A stretch of DNA of 64,000 nt, taken from contig JAEINT010000001.1 in the NCBI GenBank assembly GCA_016342745.1, forward strand, positions 310,001 to 374,000, written 5' to 3'. Both the position numbers and the translations under genes were made by a program. How positions within the stretch are numbered: position 1 is the stretch's first letter; each line of letters begins with the position of its first letter. Below the pieces are notes generated by a model. That model was not told where the DNA came from. It searched no databases and saw nothing but the letters and a program-made list of their open reading frames with translations. Positions 19,046 to 27,275 of this stretch are shown here, piece by piece. This DNA comes from Labilibaculum sp. (GTDB taxonomy: Bacteria; Bacteroidota; Bacteroidia; Bacteroidales; Marinifilaceae).

Positions 19046-20674
19046 ATGATGAGTAAAAGATTTGGGACCCTTATATTTTTAGTATTACTGCTTACAGTGC
19101 AATTTTCAAATGCTCAAAGAACAAGAAAAATACCATCGGAAAAACCAAAGCTTGTTGTTGGAATCGTAATTGATCATCTACGATCAGATTATTTCTTTCG
19201 CTATTCAAACTTGCTAAGTGACGGTGGTTTTAAGCGATTGATGAATCAGGGAACTTATTGCAAAAATGCTAAATTCAGTTACCTATATTCCCAAACAGGG
19301 CCAGATCATGCCTCTATTTTTACAGGAACACCTCCAGCTTATCATGGAATTGTTTCCAACGGATGGTACAGTAGACTTTCTGGCGAACTAGAAATGGCTA
19401 AGGAAGATGCACAGGAAAAACTGGTTGGGATAAAATCGAAGGAAAAAGGCAGCTCTCCTAAAAAATTGTTAGCATCTACATTGGGCGATGAAATTAAATT
19501 GTTTAATACTCATTCAAGGGTTGTAGGTGTTGCCTTAAATTGTGAATCAGCTTTGTATTCAGCAGGACATGCGGCGGATGGAGCTTATTGGATGGATGAT
19601 CTTTCAGGAAAATTTATCACTTCTAGTTATTATCAGGATACACTATACAATTGGGTGAATGAATTCAATGAGAAAAAATTTGCTGATTTTTATTTAAATA
19701 GAGTTTGGACGCCGTTTGATGGTGGAAAAGCACCTAGTTCATCGGATAAATTACTTGGAAAAGTAGGTTTGAACAATGAGTTTTTCTACGATTTAAATAA
19801 AGAAAAAAGAGAACGTGGTTACAAGGCAATTAAATCAACACCTTTTGGTAATATGTTGGTTAAAGATTTTGCCATTGCTTCAATTATAAATGAGAATTTG
19901 GGAAAAGATGACGATGCTGATTTTTTAGCGATGACCTTTTCTTGTTTGGATCAAAAGCATAGAGAATTATCACCTTTTGCTCCAGAGATGGTTGATAATT
20001 TTATTCGTTTAGATCAAGAAATAGAACATTTTCTTAATTTTTTAGATGAACAAATTGGAATGGAAAATGTATTGCTTTTTGTCACAGCAGATCAATCGGC
20101 AAATTATACACCAGAAAATTTAACGAAGCAAAACATACCTAATGGATATTTTAGTACTTATAATGCAATCGCACTTTTAAAATCGTACTTCAATATTTTA
20201 TATGGAAATGGAGAATGGATTTTAGGATATGATTCTCAGCAAATTTATTTGAACCATCAGTTAATTGAAGATTCGAAGCTTTCAGTAATCGATTTACAGG
20301 TAAAAGCAGCTAGTTTTTTAATTCAATTTACAGGTGTTGCAACAACAACTGCAGCTAATAGTTTGGTTAATGCCAATTACACGCATGGTATTTTGCAAAA
20401 GGTTCAGCGTTCTTTTAATCAAAAACGCTCGGGTGATGTAATGATTACTTTAGAACCAGGCTGGATGCATAAAATAAAGGATGAACGAGATCAAATAGCG
20501 CAATATTCCTATACAAATCAGGTTCCACTGTTTTGGTATGGCTGGAAAATTAAAAGAGCAACGATTTCAAGATCTATATTAATAGAAGATATTGTTCCTA
20601 CCATTTCCAGCTTCTTGAACATTTCAATTCCATCAGGATGTGATGGAAATCCAATAGAAGAATTAATTCAATAG
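19046..20674 (+). CDS. PafA-like alkaline phosphatase homologue with altered metal site
   Basis: A 542-residue exported member of the alkaline phosphatase superfamily, closest to Bacteroidota PafA. I start it at the ATG at 19046: this gives a clear signal peptide (residues 1-24, ending SNAQ), while the longer frame needs a TTG and 40 extra residues. Kept: D43 (GIVIDHLR), the nucleophile T84 (SQTGPDHAS), N105, D302 and D349 (VTADQ). Changed: the usual DHG pair is D349-Q350, the usual THVP histidine is Q492 (NQVP), and the DxxxH ligand pair reads DQKH. Loss of several zinc ligands suggests an inactive or altered enzyme. The frame is intact. Confidence 0.82.
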   Translation: MMSKRFGTLIFLVLLLTVQFSNAQRTRKIPSEKPKLVVGIVIDHLRSDYFFRYSNLLSDGGFKRLMNQGTYCKNAKFSYLYSQTGPDHASIFTGTPPAYHGIVSNGWYSRLSGELEMAKEDAQEKLVGIKSKEKGSSPKKLLASTLGDEIKLFNTHSRVVGVALNCESALYSAGHAADGAYWMDDLSGKFITSSYYQDTLYNWVNEFNEKKFADFYLNRVWTPFDGGKAPSSSDKLLGKVGLNNEFFYDLNKEKRERGYKAIKSTPFGNMLVKDFAIASIINENLGKDDDADFLAMTFSCLDQKHRELSPFAPEMVDNFIRLDQEIEHFLNFLDEQIGMENVLLFVTADQSANYTPENLTKQNIPNGYFSTYNAIALLKSYFNILYGNGEWILGYDSQQIYLNHQLIEDSKLSVIDLQVKAASFLIQFTGVATTTAANSLVNANYTHGILQKVQRSFNQKRSGDVMITLEPGWMHKIKDERDQIAQYSYTNQVPLFWYGWKIKRATISRSILIEDIVPTISSFLNISIPSGCDGNPIEELIQ

Positions 20675-20690
20675 GAAACAAAAAAACGAA

Positions 20691-20724
20691 AGGAAGCTAG
20701 TAATATTAATTGCTAGCTTTTTTT
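20691..20724. terminator. Convergent terminator overlapping the next gene's 3' end
   Basis: AAGCTAG and CTAGCTT pair around an AT-rich loop with a following T-run. The hairpin spans the last codons of the minus-strand transferase gene. Confidence 0.7.
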
Positions 20725-21347
20725 GTGGCATAAACCAAAAGTTGCCCATCGAATTGCAAGTATTGGAAAGTGTATTGCTCCGAAAAATCTACTCTGCAAA
20801 CCTCACCCGTAAATGAAGTGTCACTTGGATGAAAAGAGTCAATTTTAAGTTCATCAATTAAATGAACATCCTTTTTACCGTAGAGTTTAATCAGACATTC
20901 TTTGGCGCACCAGTGTTGATATAAGTGCAATATTCTATTCTCATCTACGATAGAGTTTAATTCCTTTTCGGATAAAAATCGAGAAGCGATTCGTTCAACA
21001 CGATCCGATAGGTATTCCATATCGAGAGCAACAGAATGATTCTTTCCTAAAAGAATACCAACGTAGGATTTGGTATGAGAAATGCTGATTGCAAGATCAG
21101 AATTAAGAAGATGAGGTTTACCGTGTTCATCATTCATTATTCTCACATCTGCTCCCAAGCTTAATTGCACTATACATCGAGTTGCAACAAATTCTAATTT
21201 GCGAGACTTACTTCCAAATGAATTAAGCTTAGCTTGTTCATCAATAGTTAAAGTTATTTGTTGCAGCAATTCATCTAAAGGTTCACTTACATTCCAAATA
21301 AGTAAAGTACAATCCTTATTTATATCTAATTGTTGGCAGATTGGCAT
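20706..21347 (-). CDS. 4'-phosphopantetheinyl transferase (Sfp type)
   Basis: Transfers the phosphopantetheine arm from CoA to a conserved serine of carrier proteins. The 213-residue product has the two Sfp signatures: ISISHTKSYVGILLG leading to VALDMEYLSDRVERIASRFLS (the Mg-binding Asp and Glu in ALDMEY), and YQHWCAKECLIKLYG (the WxxKEa motif). The length suits the two-lobed pseudodimeric Sfp form rather than the short AcpS form. It ends on a terminator shared with the phosphatase homologue and begins 11 bases after gldD. The target carrier protein is not in the window. Confidence 0.88.
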   Translation of the reverse strand: MPICQQLDINKDCTLLIWNVSEPLDELLQQITLTIDEQAKLNSFGSKSRKLEFVATRCIVQLSLGADVRIMNDEHGKPHLLNSDLAISISHTKSYVGILLGKNHSVALDMEYLSDRVERIASRFLSEKELNSIVDENRILHLYQHWCAKECLIKLYGKKDVHLIDELKIDSFHPSDTSFTGEVCRVDFSEQYTFQYLQFDGQLLVYATKKASN

Positions 21348-21358
21348 AACGACTTAGC

Positions 21359-21940
21359 TTATTTCCACTTTAAAGTTTCCAAAAGACGAACAACATCTTT
21401 ATCGATGTATTTAATAACAGGAGCAAGAGAATCTTGATTGGGATGCTCTTGAAAATAAAGTGCACCTCTTAAAAAATGTTTTGTGCTATCAGTAGCAACA
21501 AATTGAAGAGAAGAAGCAGCATTTCCTTTTATTCGATAAACCATTCCGTATACTTTTTCTTCAGGATTAAAATAAACCTGCTCGGCAATGGCATCAGCTA
21601 CGATTGAATGTTTGTAAGCCATTTTTCGTGAATCTTCAAGGTACTCTTCCAGATTACCACTTACATTTTTATAGCTAAGGTGTATGGTCGCATGATAAGT
21701 TGGATATTGAAGATTAAACCAATATTGTTCGGTTCCCTTACCTTTATCTTTTTCAACTGTTGAAATGTTGAGGTGATCAAAGCTAAAAGGAGCTGATTCA
21801 TTCCAATTCTGGTATTCCTTTTCAGGAAATTCGATACGATAATATGCCTTAGGCTTTGGAGTATACTTTTCTTTACATCCCAAAAGGACTAAAGTGAATG
21901 CGCTTAGTAGAAAAAATATAGTTAGGCGATTAAATTTCAT
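21359..21940 (-). CDS. gldD: Gliding motility lipoprotein GldD
   Basis: A 193-residue lipoprotein homologous to GldD of Flavobacterium. I start it at 21940, which puts a lipobox (LVLLGC, Cys22) after a normal signal peptide; the frame extends 8 codons upstream. The mature protein opens with YTPKPKAYYRIEFPEKEYQNW, the characteristic GldD beginning. In F. johnsoniae GldD is needed for gliding and type IX secretion function. It follows gldE with 60 bases between them, the conserved pair order, in a run mutY-ssb-gldE-gldD. Presence does not prove that the strain glides. Confidence 0.92.
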   Translation of the reverse strand: MKFNRLTIFFLLSAFTLVLLGCKEKYTPKPKAYYRIEFPEKEYQNWNESAPFSFDHLNISTVEKDKGKGTEQYWFNLQYPTYHATIHLSYKNVSGNLEEYLEDSRKMAYKHSIVADAIAEQVYFNPEEKVYGMVYRIKGNAASSLQFVATDSTKHFLRGALYFQEHPNQDSLAPVIKYIDKDVVRLLETLKWK

Positions 21941-22000
21941 AATTACAGGATTGAATTCAAACAAAAGAATAATGCAATTTGTAGGTTTGTTATTACGAAA

Positions 22001-23332
22001 TTAATTTTTCGAATTGACTTTTGGTGGAATAAAACGAATTTTTTTAATTCGTCTGTTATCAACAGCCTCAACAATAAACTGATGATTCTGATATTTAAAC
22101 ATTTCTTTCTTTTGCGGAATTTCACCTTTAATCTCAAGAAGAAGACCGGCTAAAGTATCGGCATCGCCTTTTATTGATTCAAAAATATCAGCTTCAGTAT
22201 CAACAATTTTAAAGAAATCATTTAATAACGTTTTTCCTTCGAATAGGTAAGAGCCATCTTTTTCTAAAGTATAAGTAGCTTTTTCATCATCCGATTCATC
22301 TGTAATATCACCAACAATTTCTTCCAGAATATCTTCCATTGTAATAATTCCAGATGTTCCACCATATTCATCAACAACAATTGCCATGTGGTTTTTTTGC
22401 GTCTGAAATTCTTCCAGTAAGTCATTAATTTTTTTCGTTTCCGGAACATAGTAGGGAGGACGAATGATAGATTGCCAACGAAACGTATTTGCTTTGTGAT
22501 GATGAGGAAGTAAATCTTTAACGTACAATATTCCTTTTACGTTATCGAAGCTATCGTCAAAAACAGGAATTCGCGAAAATCCTGACTCTATAATTACTGA
22601 TTTTACTTTGCTAAAATTGGTTTTCAGATCCACAGCGATGGCATCAACTCTGGAGATCATTATTTCTTCTACATTAATATTACCAAAGTTTACAATTCCT
22701 TCCAGAATTTCCATTTCTTCAGATATTTCATCGGCTGTTAATTCAAGTGCCTGTGAAAGATCAACCATCGAAATGTTCTGTTTTTTAGAAATACTCTTGT
22801 TTACAATCGAAGTTGATTTAATTAAAATGATAGAAAGAGGACGGAATAACTTCTCTAAATAAAAAAGAGGAAAAGCCATGAATTTGGAGAATCGTACAGA
22901 TGTTTGCGTTGCATATACCTTAGGGATGATTTCTCCAAAAAGAAGCAATAGAAAGGTAATGACCACAACTTGAACCACAAATCCAAGAGTAGGAGCATTC
23001 GAAAAATCGACAAGCGAATTGGTAATAAAGCTTGATAGGATTACGATTCCAATGTTTACAAAATTATTAGCGATTAATATGGTTGCCAGTAATTGTTCTG
23101 GTTTTCTTAACAGTTTTAATAATCTACGATTCTTTTGATTCTCTTCCGATTCAAGCTCATTAATATTTTGAGGGGAAAGTGAGAAAAATGCTACTTCAGA
23201 TCCAGAAATAAGAGCAGAGCAAAACAAAAGAAGTACCATTATAAGTAAACTTACAATGGTACTTATATCAATAGGGTAAAAAGCAATATCAGTATTGCTT
23301 AAAAATAGGTTCGTAAAATCTTCAGTTTCCAA
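22001..23332 (-). CDS. gldE: Gliding-associated membrane protein GldE (DUF21/CBS/CorC)
   Basis: A 443-residue membrane protein of the CorC/HlyC-type family. Residues about 25-190 form the DUF21 transmembrane domain with FCSALISGSEVAFFSLSP; two CBS domains follow (about 215-330, including ISRVDAIAV and HMAIVVDEYGGTSGIITMEDILEEIVG), then a CorC_HlyC transporter-associated domain at about 355-435. In Flavobacterium it is called GldE and can partly compensate for GldD defects. Related proteins move divalent cations such as Mg2+, so transport is plausible. It lies between ssb and gldD. Confidence 0.92.
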   Translation of the reverse strand: METEDFTNLFLSNTDIAFYPIDISTIVSLLIMVLLLFCSALISGSEVAFFSLSPQNINELESEENQKNRRLLKLLRKPEQLLATILIANNFVNIGIVILSSFITNSLVDFSNAPTLGFVVQVVVITFLLLLFGEIIPKVYATQTSVRFSKFMAFPLFYLEKLFRPLSIILIKSTSIVNKSISKKQNISMVDLSQALELTADEISEEMEILEGIVNFGNINVEEIMISRVDAIAVDLKTNFSKVKSVIIESGFSRIPVFDDSFDNVKGILYVKDLLPHHHKANTFRWQSIIRPPYYVPETKKINDLLEEFQTQKNHMAIVVDEYGGTSGIITMEDILEEIVGDITDESDDEKATYTLEKDGSYLFEGKTLLNDFFKIVDTEADIFESIKGDADTLAGLLLEIKGEIPQKKEMFKYQNHQFIVEAVDNRRIKKIRFIPPKVNSKN

Positions 23333-23363
23333 TATTGCAATAAATTAATTTACAGAAGAATTT

Positions 23364-23792
23364 TTAGAATGGAAGATCATCTGTTTCTTCGCTTGTTGCA
23401 GCCTCTTCAGTTGCTTTAGGTTGAGTAGCTTCTGTGCTAGCTTTTTGGGAAGCACCTTCGTTATCACCTTTTCGACCTAACATTTGCATGTTGGTAGCCA
23501 TTATTTCTGTAATGTATTTCTTATTACCATCCTTGTCATCCCAAGAACGAGTTCGAAGAGTACCTTCAATGTACAATTGCATTCCTTTTTTAACGTAATC
23601 TTCTGCTACTTTAGCTAGTCCTCGCCAAAGAACAATATTGTGCCACTCTGTTTGTGTAACTTTTTCGTTGTTTTTTGTGTAGGTTTCGCTAGTTGCCAAA
23701 GGAAAATTGCAAACACTAACATTGTCATCGAAGTATTTTACTTCAGGATCTTTACCCACGTTACCAACAAGAATTACTTTGTTTACTGACAT
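23364..23792 (-). CDS. ssb: Single-stranded DNA-binding protein
   Basis: Binds single-stranded DNA during replication, repair and recombination. I start at 23792, giving 142 residues beginning MSVNKVILVGNVGKDPEVKY; the longer frame adds 8 unlikely residues. The OB fold spans about 1-105 (TEWHNIVLWRGLAKVAEDYVKKG, then YIEGTLRTRSW), followed by a Ser/Thr/Ala/Glu-rich linker and the acidic tip DDLPF that recruits partner proteins. It lies between mutY and gldE on the same strand, a conserved order in Bacteroidota. Confidence 0.96.
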   Translation of the reverse strand: MSVNKVILVGNVGKDPEVKYFDDNVSVCNFPLATSETYTKNNEKVTQTEWHNIVLWRGLAKVAEDYVKKGMQLYIEGTLRTRSWDDKDGNKKYITEIMATNMQMLGRKGDNEGASQKASTEATQPKATEEAATSEETDDLPF

Positions 23793-23858
23793 ATTTTTTG
23801 ATTTTTTAATTAACAATAGTTATAAAGATATAAACTTTTATTTATATCATAATAAAAT

Positions 23859-24917
23859 TTACGGAATATTTTCAAATGTCGCATTGATGTGATTCTCAAT
23901 GGGCTTAGGGAATGGGTAGTTTTCAATTTCAGAAGAATCAATAATCTGATAAGGCTTAATTTCCTTCAGTTGATCGATGTCTGTATTGATATGGATTATA
24001 GTGGTGTGAAGGTTTTGATGGCTTAATTTATGCACCACATTTTCGCATATCGATTGAATTACCAATTCCTTATTCTCAAATAACTCCTTCCATTTAGATG
24101 TTTGCAACAATTTTTTAGTTGAAATTGCTTTATCGCTTTCAATTAAAGGGTATTGATACATGTTCTTCCAAATGTCTTTACCTTCTCGCTTTTCAATAAT
24201 AAACCGATTTTCACAAGATAGAAACAAATAGTAAAAATATCGATTTTTGGTTTTAATTTGTTTTGATTTTAAAGGCAATTGATCTACTTGTCCATTCCCA
24301 AAAGCCAGACAGTTAGCTTGTATTGGACAAGTTTCGCAGTTCGGAGTTCGAGGCGTACATTGCAAGGCTCCAAATTCAATAATTGCTTGGTTGTAAATTT
24401 CTGGACGAGCATTTCCCATCGTTTCTGTTGCCAATTCTTGGAAAAATTTTTTCCCTTCACCAGTATCTATAGGTTTATCTATACTATATACTCTAGATAA
24501 AACTCTAAATACATTTCCATCTAAAGCTGCATAGGGTAAATTAAAAGCAAATGAAGAAATAGCCGCCGCTGTATAGGTTCCAATGCCTTTTAGTTTTAAT
24601 ATGTCTTTATATGTATTAGGAAATACACCATTATAGTCTGTATGAATTATTTTAGCTGTTGCATGCAAATTTCGAGCTCTGGAGTAATACCCTAATCCTT
24701 GCCACAACTTCAAAACTTCACGTTCATCTGCTATAGCTAGGTCGGATACCGTTGGAAATTGGTTTAAAAAACGATTAAAATAGTCTGTTGCAGTAGCAAC
24801 TCTGGTCTGTTGAAGCATTATTTCAGAGATCCATATTGTGTATGCATCCTTGGTATTTCGCCACGGTAAATCCCGTTTATACTGCAAATACCAGTCTATG
24901 ATTTGGTTACTAAGCAT
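23859..24917 (-). CDS. mutY: A/G-specific adenine glycosylase
   Basis: MutY removes adenine mispaired with 8-oxoguanine. I start at 24917 (MLSNQIIDWY), giving 352 residues. The catalytic glutamate is E32 (SEIMLQQTRV), the helix-hairpin-helix lies at about 105-118 (LKLKGIGTYTAAAI), and the catalytic aspartate is D133 (ALDGNVFRVLSR). The 4Fe-4S ligands are C187, C194, C197 and C203 (C-x6-C-x2-C-x5-C). The C-terminal part (about 220-352) is the NUDIX-like domain that reads 8-oxoG. HU and RNase G are encoded divergently on the other side. Confidence 0.95.
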   Translation of the reverse strand: MLSNQIIDWYLQYKRDLPWRNTKDAYTIWISEIMLQQTRVATATDYFNRFLNQFPTVSDLAIADEREVLKLWQGLGYYSRARNLHATAKIIHTDYNGVFPNTYKDILKLKGIGTYTAAAISSFAFNLPYAALDGNVFRVLSRVYSIDKPIDTGEGKKFFQELATETMGNARPEIYNQAIIEFGALQCTPRTPNCETCPIQANCLAFGNGQVDQLPLKSKQIKTKNRYFYYLFLSCENRFIIEKREGKDIWKNMYQYPLIESDKAISTKKLLQTSKWKELFENKELVIQSICENVVHKLSHQNLHTTIIHINTDIDQLKEIKPYQIIDSSEIENYPFPKPIENHINATFENIP

Positions 24918-25001
24918 CTCTAAAATATTTGTGTAAAATAATTTTTTTTCAAATTTGCGAAAAATAATTGTTTTCGATTTCATTAATAACTAGAAATCAT
25001 A

Positions 25002-25009
25002 TATATTTG
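25002..25009 (+). promoter_or_regulatory. Candidate TAnnTTTG -7 element for the HU gene
   Basis: TATATTTG matches TAnnTTTG, 58 bases upstream of the HU start. Confidence 0.42.
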
Positions 25010-25067
25010 CATTCTGATTTGAGGAAATGATATTGTAAATAATTGATAATTAAAGATTTTTTAAGAG

Positions 25068-25352
25068 ATGACTAAAGCAGATATTGTTAACGAGATTTCT
25101 AAAAACACAGGAATTGAGAAAATTACAGTACAAAAAACTGTTGAAGCTTTCATGGATACTATCAAAGGTTCTTTGGTAAAAGGAAAGAATGTGTATTTGA
25201 GAGGTTTCGGTAGTTTTATCGTTAAGAAAAGAGCAGAGAAAACTGCACGTAACATTTCTAAAAACACCACAATTATTATTCCTGAGCACTTTATACCGGC
25301 TTTTAAACCAGCTAAAACATTCGTTAGTAAAGTGAAAACTAACGTAAAGTAG
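25068..25352 (+). CDS. HU/IHF-family DNA-binding protein
   Basis: A 94-residue nucleoid protein. The N-terminal helical dimerisation part (MTKADIVNEISKNTGIEKITVQKTVEAFMDTI) is followed by VYLRGFGSFIVKKRAEKTARN, the conserved G-F-G-S-F turn that leads into the DNA-bending arm, and the arm tip where an intercalating proline is expected. The IHF-like RGFGSF and ARNI...I features leave HU versus IHF-like use open. It is divergent from mutY and followed after 34 bases by the tiny basic protein gene and then RNase G. Confidence 0.93.
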   Translation: MTKADIVNEISKNTGIEKITVQKTVEAFMDTIKGSLVKGKNVYLRGFGSFIVKKRAEKTARNISKNTTIIIPEHFIPAFKPAKTFVSKVKTNVK

Positions 25353-25386
25353 TCTTAGATTTAATTAATTAAAAATATTTGAAGAT

Positions 25387-25479
25387 ATGCCTAGCGGAAA
25401 GAAAAGAAAAAGACATAAGATGGCTACGCACAAGCGTAAAAAAAGATTAAGAAAAAACCGTCATAAGAAGAAGAAATAA
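25387..25479 (+). CDS. AURKAIP1/COX24-type tiny basic protein
   Basis: A 30-residue reading frame starting MPSGKKRKRHKMATHKRKKR and ending in a poly-Lys tail; about two-thirds of residues are Lys, Arg or His. It matches the Bacteroidota small proteins called AURKAIP1/COX24 domain proteins, related to mitochondrial mS38 and to mycobacterial bS22, which are ribosome-bound. It is too short for many gene finders. It begins 34 bases after the HU stop and is followed by a long hairpin, so HU and this gene likely form a small transcript. Ribosome association here is inferred from the family. Confidence 0.85.
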   Translation: MPSGKKRKRHKMATHKRKKRLRKNRHKKKK

Positions 25480-25506
25480 ATTCTTGTAATTGATTGTTTG
25501 TAAAAA

Positions 25507-25557
25507 CAAAATAGATAAACCTAAAGAACTTTTTAGTACTTTAGGTTTATCTATTTG
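25507..25557 (+). terminator. Long hairpin after the tiny basic gene
   Basis: A perfect 16-base-pair stem (25511-25526 with 25539-25554) surrounds a 12-base AACTTTTTAGTA loop. No strong T-run follows, so it could be a terminator, a stabilising 3' end or a processing site before rng. Confidence 0.6.
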
Positions 25558-25597
25558 TAAGAACTGATTATCTTTAATAAAAAAAGAGAAATTTATA

Positions 25598-27151
25598 GTG
25601 AGTAACGAGCTAGTAATTGATGTAACCCCTAACGAAATTGTTATTGCTTTATTAAGCAATAAGCAACTAGTTGAATTATCCAGAGAAAAAAGTAATCTTC
25701 AATTTGCAGTTGGAGATATCTACCTAGGAAAAGTGAAAAAAATTATGCCTGGGTTAAATGCCGCATTCATAGACGTAGGATATGAAAAGGATGCTTTTTT
25801 ACATTATTTGGATTTAGGCCATCAGTTTCGATCTCTTAACAAGTTCTTACAACAAGCTTTAGCACGTAAGGGTCGTAATATGTCCATTTCAAAAATGAAA
25901 TTGGAACAAGATATCGACAAAAATGGGAAAATGACTGAGATTGTAAAATCAGGTCAATATATTCTTGTTCAGGTTGCTAAAGAACCTATTTCTACAAAAG
26001 GCCCCCGATTGTGTTCCGAGATTTCAATTGCCGGACGTAATTTGGTATTAATGCCTTTTTCAGACAAAGTTTCTATCTCTCAAAAGATTAGTTCTGCAGA
26101 AGAGAAGAGTCGTCTGAGACAACTCCTTCATAGTATCAAGCCTAAAAATTACGGTGTAATCGTTCGTACTGTTGCCGAGGGTAAAATGGTGGCTGAACTG
26201 GATAAGGAATTAAGATCTCTTGTTGAAAAGTGGGAAACTAGTTTTGAACACATAAGAGATATGAACCCGCCTAAATTGGTATTGGGTGAAATGGACAGAA
26301 CAACTGCCATTTTACGAGATATTTTGAACTCTTCGTTTGAGAATATCTATATTAACGATGCCAGTGCTGCTGCGGATATCAAACATTACATTTCAAGTAT
26401 CGCTCCTGAGAAATCTAAAATTGTAAAGCATATTACAGGTGATGTGCCTATTTTTGATCAATTAGGAATTGATAAGCAGATTAAATCATCATTTGGAAAG
26501 ACTGTTTCCTTTAAAAACGGAGCTTACTTAATTATCGAACACACCGAAGCATTTCATGTGGTTGATGTGAATAGTGGGAATCGTTCTAAAGCTGGAAATG
26601 ATCAGGAAACCAATGCTTTGGAGGTTAATCTAGCTGCTGCTGATGAAATTGCTCGTCAACTTCGCTTACGTGATATGGGTGGAATTATTGTTGTTGATTT
26701 CATTGATATGCACGCTGCCGAAAACCGTCAGAAACTTTTCGATAGAATGAAAGAGATGATGGGATTGGATCGTACCAAGCACAATATTTTACCTTTGAGT
26801 AAATTTGGCTTGATGCAAATCACTCGTCAGCGCGTTCGTCCAGAAATGAATGTTGAAATTCAAGAAACCTGTCCTACCTGTTTAGGATCTGGAAAAATTA
26901 CTCCGGCTGTATTACTTACCGATCAAATTGAACAAAATTTGTCAAGGATCGTTAATCAGCAAAGTGAGAAGAAGTTAACCTTAAAAGTACATCCTTTTGT
27001 TGCTGCTTATATCAACAAAGGAATATGGAAAACATTACGTAGACAATGGCAATCCGAATTAGGTATTAAGTTGTCAGTACGTGAAATTCCATCTTACGAT
27101 CTTCTGGTTTACAAATTCTTCGATAAAAACAATCAAGAAATCGTGTTGTAA
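25598..27151 (+). CDS. rng: Ribonuclease E/G family protein (RNase G)
   Basis: An endoribonuclease that processes rRNA 5' ends and degrades mRNA. The 517-residue product starts at a GTG (MSNELVIDVTPNEIVIALL), has the S1 domain at about 35-125 (DIYLGKVKKIMPGLNAAFIDVGYEKDAFLH), the catalytic Mg-binding aspartates in VVDVNSGNR and VVDFIDMH, and the zinc-link cysteines CPTCLGSG near residue 428. It lacks the long disordered C-terminal scaffold of RNase E. It follows HU and the tiny basic gene, a neighbourhood linking the product to ribosome and RNA work. Confidence 0.94.
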   Translation: MSNELVIDVTPNEIVIALLSNKQLVELSREKSNLQFAVGDIYLGKVKKIMPGLNAAFIDVGYEKDAFLHYLDLGHQFRSLNKFLQQALARKGRNMSISKMKLEQDIDKNGKMTEIVKSGQYILVQVAKEPISTKGPRLCSEISIAGRNLVLMPFSDKVSISQKISSAEEKSRLRQLLHSIKPKNYGVIVRTVAEGKMVAELDKELRSLVEKWETSFEHIRDMNPPKLVLGEMDRTTAILRDILNSSFENIYINDASAAADIKHYISSIAPEKSKIVKHITGDVPIFDQLGIDKQIKSSFGKTVSFKNGAYLIIEHTEAFHVVDVNSGNRSKAGNDQETNALEVNLAAADEIARQLRLRDMGGIIVVDFIDMHAAENRQKLFDRMKEMMGLDRTKHNILPLSKFGLMQITRQRVRPEMNVEIQETCPTCLGSGKITPAVLLTDQIEQNLSRIVNQQSEKKLTLKVHPFVAAYINKGIWKTLRRQWQSELGIKLSVREIPSYDLLVYKFFDKNNQEIVL

Positions 27152-27275
27152 TATTAATTTACGAATTCAATTGTTAAGGATTCTAAATATATTGTTACTT
27201 GTTTGTTAAAGCTTTTGTTTGCTTGCTTTTATAATGCTAATTTTAATCGTGTTATAAGCAACTAAACAAATTTGT

